64,000 bases of DNA from Arthrobacter sp. OV608 (GTDB lineage Bacteria > Actinomycetota > Actinomycetes > Actinomycetales > Micrococcaceae): contig FOEZ01000012.1 in assembly GCA_900110595.1 (NCBI GenBank), forward strand, positions 1-64,000, in the 5' to 3' direction. This document shows positions 43,645 to 52,840 of the stretch, piece by piece. Each line of letters starts with the position of its first letter. Positions within the stretch are counted from its first letter, which is position 1. The notes below the pieces were generated by a model. That model was not told where the DNA came from and searched no databases. It saw only the letters and a program-made list of their open reading frames with translations. The position numbers and the translations under genes are program-made.

Positions 43645-46431
43645 ATGGCTGCCTACAATCCAGCAGATCCCGGGCAGGAACCGCGCCGGCCCGGTGGGGA
43701 AAGCGACCACGCCCTGGTGGTCCGCCTCAGCCACCTCGACGGCAGCATGCTTCCGCTGGTGGGCGGCAAGGCGGCCAATCTTGGCGAACTGATATCGGCA
43801 GGGCTGCCCGTGCCGGACGGCTTTTGCCTGACCACTGAGGCGTACAAGGAGGCCACTGTCACTGTCCGTGACGGTGGCCTCCGCCAACTCGGTGACCTTC
43901 AAAAGGCGCTGCAGGGAACCACCAACCAGGCCGCCGAACTTGCCGCGCTCGCCGGCACTGTGCGCGAAGCGATCATTGGCCTGCAGGTGCCGCCGCACAT
44001 TGCCGCAGCCGTAGAGCAGGCCTATTCCGCGCTGGGACATGAAACTCCGGTGGCTGTACGCTCCTCCGCCACGGCCGAAGATCTTCCGTTCGCCAGCTTC
44101 GCCGGCCAGCAGGACACCTACCTGAATATCATCGGACCTGAGGCACTCCTGGTGGCCGTGCGGAACTGCTGGGCGTCTCTTTGGACTGACCGTGCAGTGG
44201 CCTACCGTGCCGCACTGGGCATCGCGCCCCACGAAGTAGCCCTCGCCGTCGTGATCCAGCGGATGGTTGACGCCGCGGCAGCCGGCGTGATGTTCACCGC
44301 CAACCCCCTGACGGGCAGGCGGCGGGAAGCCGTTATCGATGCCGCCCCCGGGCTTGGCGAAGCCGTGGTCTCCGGGGCGGTCAATCCGGACCACTTCGTA
44401 GTGGACACGGCTGCACACCGGGTGCTGGAGCGGAAGCTTGGCGATAAGCGCGTTGCCGTCCGGCCCAGGCCAGGCGGTGGAACGGAAACCCACAACGTCC
44501 AGGACGGGGCGGACGGTTCGAGCCTGACCGATGGGCAGGCGCTGGAACTTGCCGCGCTGGGCCTGCAGGCCGAGCGGCACTTCGGAGCGCCACAGGACAC
44601 GGAGTGGGCCATCGATACCGGCGGTGCGCTCTGGCTGACGCAGTCCCGGCCCATCACCACCTTGTATCCCTTACCCGAAAGCCGTTCCGCCGCTGATGGG
44701 GGCGCCCGGATATACCTTTGCTTCAGCCTCGCCCAGGGACTGACCCGCCCGCTCACCCCCATGGGGCTGGCATCACTGCGGCTCATTGGCTCCTCTGTTG
44801 CGCGGGCAGCAGGGTTCGACGTCCCCGACCCGCGCCGCGGTCCGGCACCCTACGCGGAGGCGGCCCAGCGCATGTACGTCGACGTCACGACGCCCGTCCG
44901 GAGCACCGTGGGCCGCCGCATCCTGCCGCGCGTGTTCGACGTCATGGAGGCCCGGTCCGCCACCGTGCTGCGCCAGGTTTTTTCCGACCCCCGATTTTCG
45001 GTGACCCGGAAGACCCCGTTCGGACTCCTGCGCCATGTCCTGCCCGCTGCGGTGCGTGCCCGGGCCCCGGAAACCTTGCTCCGCGGGCTGCTGACACCCA
45101 CGGCGGCGCTCCGCCGCCTCGACCGGTTCAGCCGGCAGTTCGCCGACGAGCTGGAGCTGGATTCAGGAGCCGGCCCCGTGGAACGGCTGGATCACGCAGA
45201 GCGGCTCCTGGGAAGCCGGCTTTTTTCGATCGTTCCGGCCATCCTGCCGCTGCCCGCGCTGGGATTCGCCATGCTGTGGGTTGCGGGCAAGCTGCTGGGC
45301 GGGCCTGGCCGCGGGGAAGACCTGCAGAAGGTGCTCCGGGGCCTGCCGCAGAATGTGACCACCGAGATGGACCTTGACCTGTGGCGCCTCGCTGCAGCCA
45401 TGAAGGTTGAACGCGAAGCACGGGAGGCCCTGGAGACACGGGAGCCATCCCGGCTTGCCGCGGATTTCCGCGACGGCACCCTGCCTCCCGTGCTGAATGC
45501 AGGCGTGGAGCGGTTCCTGGAACGCTACGGCCACCGCGCGGTGGCGGAGATCGACGTGGGGATGCCGCGCTGGTCCGATGATCCCACGTACATCCTGGGC
45601 GTCCTGGCCAACTACCTCCGCCTGGACAATCCGGCCATGGCCCCGGACGCGCAATTCAGCCGCGCCGAGGCTGAGGCGGAGGCTGCAGTGGACCGGCTCG
45701 TTGCCGAAGCCCGGGCGCGCGGCAGGGTGCGGTCCGTGCTCGTTGGCGCGGCCCTGCGGCGTGCCAGGTTGTTCGCTGGTTTGCGGGAATCGCCCAAGTA
45801 CCAGCTGGTCCTTGGCCTTGCTGAAGTACGGAAGCAGCTGGCGCTCGTGGGAGCCGCGCTGGCTGCAGACGGCCGGCTCGAGAGCGCGGATGACGTCTTC
45901 TTCCTCGACTTTGATGAGCTTCGGCAGGCGCTGGGCCACACCAGCGCGACCACTGCCGGCCGGCAACGAAACGTCCGCGAACTCATCGTGGAGCGGCGCG
46001 CCGCCTATTCCAGCGAATTAGGCAGGCGGCACATCCCCCGGGTCCTGCTCTCAGACGGGACCGAGCCGGAAGTGCTGTACGCCGGCCGCGCCGCTGCGGC
46101 GGATGGCGCCCTGACCGGCAGCCCCGCTTCAGCCGGGTCTGTCACAGCTGCCGCCCGGGTCATCCTGGACCCCGTGGGCGCCCACCTGGAACCCGGAGAG
46201 ATCCTGGTGGCGCCGTCCACCGATCCCGGCTGGACTCCGCTCTTCCTCACCGCCGGCGGCCTGGTGATGGAGATGGGCGGGCCCAACTCCCACGGTGCCG
46301 TGGTGGCCCGCGAGTACGGCATCCCTGCCGTGGTGGGAGTCCCGGAGGCCACAGTCCGGCTGGCCACCGGCCAATACATCACGGTCGACGGCGGTGCGGG
46401 AACCGTGGTGCCTGCGCAGCCCCGGGGGTAG
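43645..46431 (+). CDS. Rifampin phosphotransferase-like PEP-utilising enzyme
   Basis: 928 residues. The N-terminal ATP-binding domain (about 20-350) has GGKAANLGELISAGLPVPDGFC, AVRSSATAEDLPFASFAGQQ and QRMVDAAAAGVMFTANPLTG as in PEP synthase/PPDK. The middle domain (about 360-830) starts RIYLCFSLAQGLTRPLTPMG, like the RIF-binding region of rifampin phosphotransferase. The C-terminal swivelling domain has the phospho-His in GGPNSHGAVVAREYGIPAVVG. The PEP-synthase TIM barrel is absent. This order (ATP, central, His) is that of RPH, which phosphorylates rifampicin using ATP. Start ATG 43645 has a weak ribosome site. An uncharacterised dikinase on another substrate is possible. Confidence 0.75.
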   Translation: MAAYNPADPGQEPRRPGGESDHALVVRLSHLDGSMLPLVGGKAANLGELISAGLPVPDGFCLTTEAYKEATVTVRDGGLRQLGDLQKALQGTTNQAAELAALAGTVREAIIGLQVPPHIAAAVEQAYSALGHETPVAVRSSATAEDLPFASFAGQQDTYLNIIGPEALLVAVRNCWASLWTDRAVAYRAALGIAPHEVALAVVIQRMVDAAAAGVMFTANPLTGRRREAVIDAAPGLGEAVVSGAVNPDHFVVDTAAHRVLERKLGDKRVAVRPRPGGGTETHNVQDGADGSSLTDGQALELAALGLQAERHFGAPQDTEWAIDTGGALWLTQSRPITTLYPLPESRSAADGGARIYLCFSLAQGLTRPLTPMGLASLRLIGSSVARAAGFDVPDPRRGPAPYAEAAQRMYVDVTTPVRSTVGRRILPRVFDVMEARSATVLRQVFSDPRFSVTRKTPFGLLRHVLPAAVRARAPETLLRGLLTPTAALRRLDRFSRQFADELELDSGAGPVERLDHAERLLGSRLFSIVPAILPLPALGFAMLWVAGKLLGGPGRGEDLQKVLRGLPQNVTTEMDLDLWRLAAAMKVEREAREALETREPSRLAADFRDGTLPPVLNAGVERFLERYGHRAVAEIDVGMPRWSDDPTYILGVLANYLRLDNPAMAPDAQFSRAEAEAEAAVDRLVAEARARGRVRSVLVGAALRRARLFAGLRESPKYQLVLGLAEVRKQLALVGAALAADGRLESADDVFFLDFDELRQALGHTSATTAGRQRNVRELIVERRAAYSSELGRRHIPRVLLSDGTEPEVLYAGRAAAADGALTGSPASAGSVTAAARVILDPVGAHLEPGEILVAPSTDPGWTPLFLTAGGLVMEMGGPNSHGAVVAREYGIPAVVGVPEATVRLATGQYITVDGGAGTVVPAQPRG

Positions 46432-46504
46432 CCCGGGCAGGTGTAGCGGGCGTATTCGAGGCGTACCCTTGGACTATGGGCTCCAGCGACGGAGACGATC
46501 AGCC

Positions 46505-47764
46505 ATGAACCGGAGTTTCAACCACCGGAGCGACCACGGGACAAGCCTGGAGATCAGGGACCGCGGCGTGAGCCACGTCATCCGCAGCCCTTGGCTGCGC
46601 TGGATCCCCGCGGTGGCCGTACCTTCGGTCATCGCCGCCGGGGTGTTGTCGGGAACTCTTCCGGCCCGGGCCGGCGACCCCCTGCCGGAGAAAACCCCGG
46701 CCGAAGTCATCGCCCTCCTCGCTTCGCACAAGACACACACGTTCTCGGGCACCATTGAACAGACCTCGCAGCTGGGGTTGCCGGAGCTCCCGGCTGCACC
46801 ACCCACGTCGGGGCCCGCATCGGCCGACGGCGTGGCTTCAGTTATGGAGTTCCTCACCGGCGAGCACACGGCGCGGGTGTTTATGGACGGCCCGACCAAT
46901 GCGCGCATCCAGGTAGTGGACCGGCTCGCCGAGCGGGACATAGTCCGCCATAACAACGACGTCTGGTTCTACTCGTCCAAGGACAACTCAGCCGCGCATC
47001 TGACCCTTCCTGCCCACGCCCATGACCTGCCGCTGGCTGAGCCGTCCCACAGCGAGCCGTCCCACACCGGTCCGTCCGACACCGGAATGCCGGCCACCCA
47101 CACACCGGAGGAACTGGCAGGAAAGTTCCTGGCCATGGCTGACAGCACCACCGCCGTCACCGTCGGCCCGGACGTGGAAACCGCCGGCCGGCAGGCCTAC
47201 ACCCTGCAGTTGGAACCACGCACTGACGCCACCCTCGTCGGCAGGGTAACGGTCGCCGTCGACTCTCAGACTGGCATGCCGCTCTCCGTGAAGGTCACTG
47301 CGAGGGGAGCTGCCGAGCCTGCCTTCAGCGCTGGATTCACCAGCCTTTCGCTGGAAGCGCCGGACCAAGCGCTGTTCAACTTTGCCCCGCCACCGGGCAG
47401 CAAGGTGGAGGAGCTGCCGTTCAACCACCCCGCCTACCAGCAGCCCGGTCAAGGATTCCCCGAGACGCCGGGAACGTACATCACCCCTGACCGGCTGGCG
47501 GAGAACATCCAGGACCACGCCCGGCAGTACGTGTCCGGGTCCGGCTGGGAAGCGGTAGCGGAAGTTCCGGCGGAAAGCGGCGCAGGCTCAAAGCTCAATA
47601 CCCTGCTGGCCCGGAATCCGCTGCTGGCCCAGGCCGCCGTCGCCGTTCCTGGCGGCCGGCTGATTTCCACCGCACTTTTCAACGTCCTGCTCACGGACGA
47701 CGGCCGGATCTTCGCGGGCATGGTCCCACCGGAGAGGCTGCAAGCCGCTTCCACGGCTCCGTGA
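46505..47764 (+). CDS. Secreted LolA/RseB-like lipid-binding-fold protein (ABC operon)
   Basis: 419 residues. A membrane helix/signal segment (about 35-58, WIPAVAVPSVIAAGVLSG then LPARAGD) anchors or exports it. The following domain (about 65-330) is a half-barrel resembling LolA/RseB (DUF2092-type) proteins: THTFSGTIEQTSQLGLPEL, VWFYSSKDNSAAHLTLP, SVKVTARGAAEPAFSAGF. A Ser/His/Pro-rich repeat region lies near residue 180. Its stop overlaps the ABC ATPase start (GTGA), so it is encoded with an exporter and may extract or bind lipids or hydrophobic substrates. GGAGACGATCAGCC precedes the ATG at 46505. The role is inferred. Confidence 0.72.
   Translation: MNRSFNHRSDHGTSLEIRDRGVSHVIRSPWLRWIPAVAVPSVIAAGVLSGTLPARAGDPLPEKTPAEVIALLASHKTHTFSGTIEQTSQLGLPELPAAPPTSGPASADGVASVMEFLTGEHTARVFMDGPTNARIQVVDRLAERDIVRHNNDVWFYSSKDNSAAHLTLPAHAHDLPLAEPSHSEPSHTGPSDTGMPATHTPEELAGKFLAMADSTTAVTVGPDVETAGRQAYTLQLEPRTDATLVGRVTVAVDSQTGMPLSVKVTARGAAEPAFSAGFTSLSLEAPDQALFNFAPPPGSKVEELPFNHPAYQQPGQGFPETPGTYITPDRLAENIQDHARQYVSGSGWEAVAEVPAESGAGSKLNTLLARNPLLAQAAVAVPGGRLISTALFNVLLTDDGRIFAGMVPPERLQAASTAP
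47039..47083 (+). repeat. Three 15-bp coding tandem repeats (EPSHx)
   Basis: In-frame units GAGCCGTCCCACAGC, GAGCCGTCCCACACC and GGTCCGTCCGACACC encode EPSHS, EPSHT, GPSDT in the Ser/His-rich linker of the LolA/RseB-like protein. Another 15-bp-period coding repeat. Confidence 0.7.
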
Positions 47765-48783
47765 CCGGGGCCGCGCAGGGCCCCGGATCGTGGACGTACG
47801 GCCTGACCATCGAGACGCAGGGGCTGACAAAGCGGTTCGGGCAGCAGTTGGCCGTGGACGGCCTGGACCTGGCTGTGCCCCGGGGAACGATTTTTGGTTT
47901 CCTTGGCCCTAACGGCTCGGGCAAGACCACCACCATCCGGATGCTGCTGGGCCTTGCTGCCGCATCCGCGGGGAGCGTCCGGCTCCTCGGGATGGAGATG
48001 CCCGGGCGGTTCCAGGACGTCCTTCCCCAGGTGGGGGCATTGGTGGAGGGCCCGGCCTTCTATCCGTTCCTCTCCGGTACCGCGAACCTCCACCGCCTCG
48101 ACGCCGCTACCCGGCATACTGCCCCCGCCACCCGAAAGGCCCGGGTTAATCAGGCACTGGAAAGGGTGGGCCTGGGGCATGCGGCGGGCAAGCGGGTCCA
48201 TGCCTATTCCCTGGGCATGAAGCAGCGGCTGGGCATCGCCAACGCCCTGCTCTCGCCCCGCGAACTGCTGGTCCTCGATGAGCCCACCAACGGGCTCGAC
48301 CCGCAAGGAACCCGGGAAGTGCGGAACCTGGTCCGTTCCCTCGCGGCCGACGGAACCACCGTTTTTGTGTCCAGCCACCTGCTGGCCGAAGTGGAACAGA
48401 TCTGTACCCATGCGGCAGTGATGAGTGCCGGCCGGCTGGTGGCCCAGGGGCCGCTTCCGGAGCTTCGCCGCTCCGGAACTGTCCGCATCCGCCTGCTCAC
48501 GCCAGATGCCGGGGCGGCGATGGCAGTCCTCGCCAGCCTGGGGGTGGCACCGGAGGAAGCAGCAGCGCAGCAGGACGGACAGGTGGTGACGGCGGCGCTG
48601 GACGCACCCGCTCAGGGCACTTCCCCGGGAAGCAACCTGTCCCCGGGGAGCACCGCGCCGGAGGATATTGTGGCCCGGCTCGTGGAGGCCGGGGTCCGGG
48701 TCCGGGGGTTCGCCGTGGAACGCGAAAGCCTTGAGGACCGGTTTGTCGCCTTGACGGGGGAGGGGTTCGACGTTGCCCAGTAG
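47761..48783 (+). CDS. ABC transporter ATP-binding protein
   Basis: 340 residues. Walker A is GPNGSGKTTTIRMLLGLA, signature YSLGMKQRLGIANALL, Walker B ELLVLDEPTNGLDP and the H-loop His in VFVSSHLLAE. The C-terminal extension (about 230-340) is typical of exporter ATPases of the DrrA/CcmA type. GTG 47761 overlaps the preceding stop; the TTG start of the permease lies within its last codons. It energises export of an unknown substrate with the permease that follows. Confidence 0.95.
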   Translation: MTGAAQGPGSWTYGLTIETQGLTKRFGQQLAVDGLDLAVPRGTIFGFLGPNGSGKTTTIRMLLGLAAASAGSVRLLGMEMPGRFQDVLPQVGALVEGPAFYPFLSGTANLHRLDAATRHTAPATRKARVNQALERVGLGHAAGKRVHAYSLGMKQRLGIANALLSPRELLVLDEPTNGLDPQGTREVRNLVRSLAADGTTVFVSSHLLAEVEQICTHAAVMSAGRLVAQGPLPELRRSGTVRIRLLTPDAGAAMAVLASLGVAPEEAAAQQDGQVVTAALDAPAQGTSPGSNLSPGSTAPEDIVARLVEAGVRVRGFAVERESLEDRFVALTGEGFDVAQ

Positions 48784-49654
48784 TGCACATTCTGAGAGCG
48801 CGGGGTTGACCAGGGCGACGGCGGTGGCGGCGCCGCGTCGATCGGGGCTTTCCCTCCTGCGTTCGGAACTCCGGGTGCTGTTCGGGCGCCGGCGCACTTG
48901 GGCGCTGTTGCTGGCACTCGCGGCGATCCCGGTGTTGATAGCGGTGGCCGTGCGGATTTCGTCAGCGGTTCCTGCCGGACGGGGGCCGGCTTTCCTGGAC
49001 CGCATCACCCAGAACGGATTGTTCGTCGCCTTTACCGCCATGCTGGTGTCCGTTCCTTTGTTCCTGCCGCTCACGGTGGGAGTGGTGGCAGGGGACACCA
49101 TCGCGGGTGAAGCCAGCCTGGGAACGTTGAGGTACCTGCTGGTTGCCCCGACGGGCCGGGTGCGGCTCCTCTTGGTGAAGTATGCGGCAGCACTGGCATT
49201 CTGCCTTGCTGCGCCCCTCACCGTTGGATTGGCGGGCGCCGCGATCGGGGCGGCGCTTTTCCCTGTCGGTCCTGTGACGTTGCTGTCAGGGGACGTCATC
49301 GAGCCACCGGAAGCCGCGGTGCGCATCCTGCTGATCGCCGCGTACCTGGCGGTCTCCCTGGCCGGACTTTCCGCGGTGGGGTTGTTCCTGTCCACGCTCA
49401 CGGTGGTTCCCGTGGGCGCCATGGCCGCCACAGTGGTGGTCTCTGTGGTGTCCCAGGTCCTTGACCAGTTGCCGCAGCTGGAGTGGTTGCACCCATGGCT
49501 TTTCAGCCACTACTGGCTCGGTTTTGGGGACCTTTTGCGCCAGCCCGTGTTGTGGGACTCGTTTGTGGACAACGCGTGGCTCCAAGCGGGTTACGTGGCC
49601 GTCTTCGGCGCGCTCGCCTACGGGCGGTTTGTCACCAAGGACGTCCTCAGCTGA
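48773..49654 (+). CDS. ABC transporter permease (ABC-2 type)
   Basis: 293 residues with six hydrophobic helices. LSLLRSELRVLFGRRRTWALLLALAAIPVLIAVAV starts the fold, with the TIAGEASLGTLRYLLVAP segment typical of ABC-2 exporter permeases. It most likely starts at TTG 48773 behind GGAGGGGTTCGACG, overlapping the ATPase stop by 11 bases. It pairs with the ATPase at 47761. The gene ends 45 bp before the convergent NlpC/P60 gene. Substrate unknown. Confidence 0.9.
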   Translation: MPSSAHSESAGLTRATAVAAPRRSGLSLLRSELRVLFGRRRTWALLLALAAIPVLIAVAVRISSAVPAGRGPAFLDRITQNGLFVAFTAMLVSVPLFLPLTVGVVAGDTIAGEASLGTLRYLLVAPTGRVRLLLVKYAAALAFCLAAPLTVGLAGAAIGAALFPVGPVTLLSGDVIEPPEAAVRILLIAAYLAVSLAGLSAVGLFLSTLTVVPVGAMAATVVVSVVSQVLDQLPQLEWLHPWLFSHYWLGFGDLLRQPVLWDSFVDNAWLQAGYVAVFGALAYGRFVTKDVLS

Positions 49655-49698
49655 CTTTCAACGCGGGCCGCAGGCCATGCGGCGGCGTTGCATGGGAG

Positions 49699-51177
49699 TC
49701 AGTAGCGGGCGGCGTACGAATATAGCTCCATGCCTGCCATGGCGCTCAGCGGGGTCACACCGATACCCTCCTGCGGGTTGAGCGCCTGCACCACCTGGCC
49801 GTTGCCGAGGTAAATGGCAACGTGATAGAAGTTCGACGGCGAGCCCCACACCAGCAGGTCGCCCCGCCGTGCCTGCGAGAGGGGTACGTGGACAGGAGCG
49901 GCTTCGTACTGCTGGCCTGCGGTGCGCGGGAGATACTTTCCGGCCGCCGCAAAGGATGCCTGCACCAGGCCCGAACAGTCGAAGCCGTAGGGGCCGGTGC
50001 CACCGTATTGGTAGTAGTAGGGAGCGCCCACCTTGCTCATGGCCACCGAAATTGCGGCCTCATAAGTCCCGCTGCCGGTGGTGGGTGCTGGAGCGGGCGC
50101 AGGTGCTGGAGCGGGTGCGGGTGCCGGAGCTGGAGCTGGAGCGGGTGCCGGTGCCGGTGCCGGTGCCGGAGCTGGCGCGGGTGCAGGAACAGCAGGAGCA
50201 GCAGGTGCCGGAGCAGGAGCAGCAGGTGCCGGAGCAGCAGGTGCAGGTGCGGGCTGTACGGGACCAGCCGGGGCAGGAACAGCGGGAGCAGGAGCAGGAG
50301 CCGCCGGCGCTGCCGCGGCGGGGATGCCGGCCGGGGAAGCTGCCTGGTCCCGGGAAGCCTGCTCCGCAGCTGCAAAGGCAGCCGCCAGCCGGGCTTCCTC
50401 GCGTTGCCGGTCCAGGGCATCAACGCGCGCGGATTCAAGCGCCGCCGTGGTGTTCCGGAGCTCGGCCAGTTGGTCCACCAGGACGGTGCGCTGGGCCTTG
50501 GCGTCCGCCACGGCTTTTGCCTGGGCGGCGTTGGCCTGCTCCGCCTGGGTCTTGGCGGTTTCCGCCGTGCGCGCCGCATCATCAGCCGCCCTGGTGGCAT
50601 CCTCCGCCGCGGCAGTCAGCGACGCTGATGACTGGGCGGCTGCGTCGGCGGCCTCGAAGGTACGGCTCCGGCTGGCGGAAATGGCCTGGAGGGTGGCAGC
50701 CTGCTGAAGGGTTTCACCGTTCCCGCTCACGAAGGTGCCCAGGGAGGGGTTCAGCCCGCCGTTGCGGTAGAGGTCCCCCGCCAGTTGTCCCACCTGTTTC
50801 CTGGTTTTGTCCTGCTGCCCGCGGGCAGCTGCAGCTTTCGCTGAGGCAACTGCCGCCGCTGATGAGCGCTGCTCCAGCTCCACCACTGCCTCGCTGTAGG
50901 CGTTGTTAGCCTGCATGGCGGCAGCGAAGGCGGCCTGCTGGGCACTTGCGGCAGCCTCGAGAATGCGCTCAATGTTGGCCACCTGGTCGGCTGTGGCCGC
51001 TTCATTGGCTTTCGCAGCGGCAATGTCCTCCGGCGAAGGCAATTCAGGAGCGGCAGGAACGGCAATGGCCGGGGACAGCGGCGCGGAAACCGCCGCAGCC
51101 GGCGTTGCCAGTGCTGTGACCAGTACGACGGCGGCAGTCAGGAGGGCAGCCTTGCGACCGGATCCAGTCGAAATCAT
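49699..51177 (-). CDS. Secreted NlpC/P60 peptidoglycan endopeptidase
   Basis: 492 residues. A signal peptide (1-29) precedes a long coiled-coil region (about 50-270) resembling RipA/CwlO-type wall hydrolases. An (Ala-Pro)n linker (about 285-365) joins it to the C-terminal NlpC/P60 domain (about 375-492): YGFDCSGLVQASFAAAGKYLPR carries the nucleophile Cys and RRGDLLVWG then FYHVAIYLG carries the His. It cleaves peptide stems (D-Glu to mDAP type) at the cell wall, in septation or growth. Start ATG 51177. Not in an operon. Confidence 0.93.
   Translation of the reverse strand: MISTGSGRKAALLTAAVVLVTALATPAAAVSAPLSPAIAVPAAPELPSPEDIAAAKANEAATADQVANIERILEAAASAQQAAFAAAMQANNAYSEAVVELEQRSSAAAVASAKAAAARGQQDKTRKQVGQLAGDLYRNGGLNPSLGTFVSGNGETLQQAATLQAISASRSRTFEAADAAAQSSASLTAAAEDATRAADDAARTAETAKTQAEQANAAQAKAVADAKAQRTVLVDQLAELRNTTAALESARVDALDRQREEARLAAAFAAAEQASRDQAASPAGIPAAAAPAAPAPAPAVPAPAGPVQPAPAPAAPAPAAPAPAPAAPAVPAPAPAPAPAPAPAPAPAPAPAPAPAPAPAPAPAPTTGSGTYEAAISVAMSKVGAPYYYQYGGTGPYGFDCSGLVQASFAAAGKYLPRTAGQQYEAAPVHVPLSQARRGDLLVWGSPSNFYHVAIYLGNGQVVQALNPQEGIGVTPLSAMAGMELYSYAARY
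50084..50320 (-). repeat. (Ala-Pro)n-coding low-complexity linker
   Basis: About 235 bp of 6/12-bp repeats such as GGTGCCGGTGCCGGTGCCGG encode an (AP)n linker in the NlpC/P60 protein. The opposite strand would read (GA)n in several frames but these are artefacts of the repeat. Confidence 0.8.
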
Positions 51178-51435
51178 CTGTTGAAACCTCGAAACGGTAG
51201 GGCCGGGAGGTCCTGACCGCGGCAGGGCTATGCCCTTGGCCTGCTCCCCAGCAGTCCGAGGCTACGTGAGCCTGCTGCACTTTGGCAACAGCAGTCACGT
51301 CAGTAACAGTAAACACAACGCGGTATCGAATGGTGCATACCGATCCGGCGTGTCGCGAAGAGGGTGCCAGTGTCCCGTGGCCGGAAGGGGCCCGGAGCCC
51401 TAACCATGCAACGGCGGCGCAAGAAACAGGCCGGT

Positions 51436-52356
51436 CTACGCGTGCTGGTGGGCCTCATGTTCAGAGTGCGTGGCCGGTTCCAGCTGGAAGGTGCAATGGT
51501 CGGTATCAAAGTGCGAGCCCAGGCAGGTGACCAGCTTGTCCAGCAGCTGGTCCGCGCCCCGGGCGGTCAGCACACCGTCCTCCACCACAACGTGCGCCGA
51601 AAAGACGGGGACGCCGGAGGTAATGGTCCAGATGTGGATATCGTGCACGTCCGAGACGCCCTCGACGGACAGGATGTGTTCCCGGATCATCTGGACTTCC
51701 ACGCCCTTGGGGCTGGCTTCGAGCAGCACATCCACAACATCGCGCAGCAGGCTCCAGGCGCGGGGCAGGATCAACAGGGCGATCAGCACAGAGGCGATGG
51801 TATCCGCGGCCTGGAAGCCGGTAACCATGATGACCACGGCGGCGGCAATCACGGCGAAGGAGCCCAGCAGGTCACCAAGGACTTCGAGGTAGGCGCCGCG
51901 GACATTAAGGCTTTCCTGATGCCCGCCCCTCAGTATCAGCAGTGACACCAGGTTCGCGGCTGCGCCCAGGATGGCGGCGAAGAGCATAATGTCCGTCTGT
52001 ACCTCGGGTACCGTCCCGATCCGCCGGATGGCTTCGGTAAAGATCACCACGGAGATCACAATCAGGATCACGGCGTTGGCCAGCGCTGCGAGCACCTCGG
52101 CGCGCTGGTACCCGTAAGTCCGCTGGTCGCTCGCCGGTTGGCCGGCAATCCAGGCGGCGAGCAGCGCAATGGTTACGCCGGCAGCATCCGAGAGCATATG
52201 CCCGGCATCAGCCAGCAGGGACAGTGACCCCGAGAGAGCGGCGCCCACCACCTGGACCAGGACCACGGCAAGGGTGATGGCGAGGACGGCCACCAGCCGG
52301 TGGCGGTGCCGGCCTGTTGCGGTGACCCCATGTGTGTGGCTGTGGTTGTGTCCCAT
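51436..52356 (-). CDS. Cation diffusion facilitator (zinc/cobalt exporter)
   Basis: 306 residues. It opens with a His-rich stretch MGHNHSHTHGVTATGRHRHR that may bind metal. Six membrane helices follow with the conserved metal site DAGHMLSDAAGVTIAL in helix 2 and the HMLSD core; the C-terminal soluble domain (about 215-306) has VEGVSDVHDIHIWTITSG. It exports Zn2+ or a related divalent cation in exchange for protons. ATG 52356 is chosen because the His-rich start is typical; the longer in-frame start at 52404 is less likely. Monocistronic. Confidence 0.92.
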   Translation of the reverse strand: MGHNHSHTHGVTATGRHRHRLVAVLAITLAVVLVQVVGAALSGSLSLLADAGHMLSDAAGVTIALLAAWIAGQPASDQRTYGYQRAEVLAALANAVILIVISVVIFTEAIRRIGTVPEVQTDIMLFAAILGAAANLVSLLILRGGHQESLNVRGAYLEVLGDLLGSFAVIAAAVVIMVTGFQAADTIASVLIALLILPRAWSLLRDVVDVLLEASPKGVEVQMIREHILSVEGVSDVHDIHIWTITSGVPVFSAHVVVEDGVLTARGADQLLDKLVTCLGSHFDTDHCTFQLEPATHSEHEAHQHA

Positions 52357-52366
52357 GCCTACAAGG

Positions 52367-52831
52367 CTAGCCCCAGCCAAGCTCGTGCAGCCGGGCGTCA
52401 TCAATTCCGAAATGGTGCGCGATCTCGTGGACCACCGTGACCGCCACTTCGTGGATCACGTCCTCGCGCGATCCGGAGATTTCAAGGATGGGTTCGCGGA
52501 AAATCGTGATGCGGTCGGGAAGTGAGCCGGCGTCCCACCATGAGTCCCGTTCGGTCAGCGGCACGCCCTCGTACAGTCCCAGCAGGACGGTATCCGGGTC
52601 CTCCCCGGGCCGGGGCACATAGTCGTCCTCAATGAACACCGCCACGTTGTCCATGGCCTGGGCCAGCTTGCCGGGGATGCTGTCAAGTGCGTCCCGGACG
52701 GCGGCCTCAAACTCGTCCGGCGACATGTTGAACGCCTGCGTCGGGAAGGGGTGGGCAGGCGCGGCGGCGTGCAGAGGTTCGCTGGGCCCTTCGGGAATAA
52801 TGGGCAGGCCCGGCGGCAGGCTGACTGGCAT
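52367..52831 (-). CDS. Small metallopeptidase (Zincin_1/DUF1025 type)
   Basis: 154 residues. The C-terminal VTVVHEIAHHFGIDDARLHEL contains the HExxH zinc motif (HEIAH) followed by an acidic/His residue, the signature of the minimal zincin-like metallopeptidase family often found near regulators. The N-terminal region (about 1-60) is variable. Cytoplasmic. Physiological substrate unknown. Ten bases downstream of its stop the CDF gene begins; convergent spacing on the same strand suggests separate transcription. Confidence 0.88.
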   Translation of the reverse strand: MPVSLPPGLPIIPEGPSEPLHAAAPAHPFPTQAFNMSPDEFEAAVRDALDSIPGKLAQAMDNVAVFIEDDYVPRPGEDPDTVLLGLYEGVPLTERDSWWDAGSLPDRITIFREPILEISGSREDVIHEVAVTVVHEIAHHFGIDDARLHELGWG

Positions 52832-52840
52832 ACTCCGACT

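Noticed and set aside
50078..50707. Plus-strand (GA)n-rich reading frame opposite the NlpC/P60 gene
   Set aside because: It is the antisense of the (AP)n linker and coiled coil of a clearly recognised gene.
51178..51435. c-di-AMP (ydaO) riboswitch before the NlpC/P60 gene
   Set aside because: The class is expected before actinobacterial wall hydrolases, but the conserved core elements were not found on reading the leader; a covariance-model search with RF00379 would settle it.
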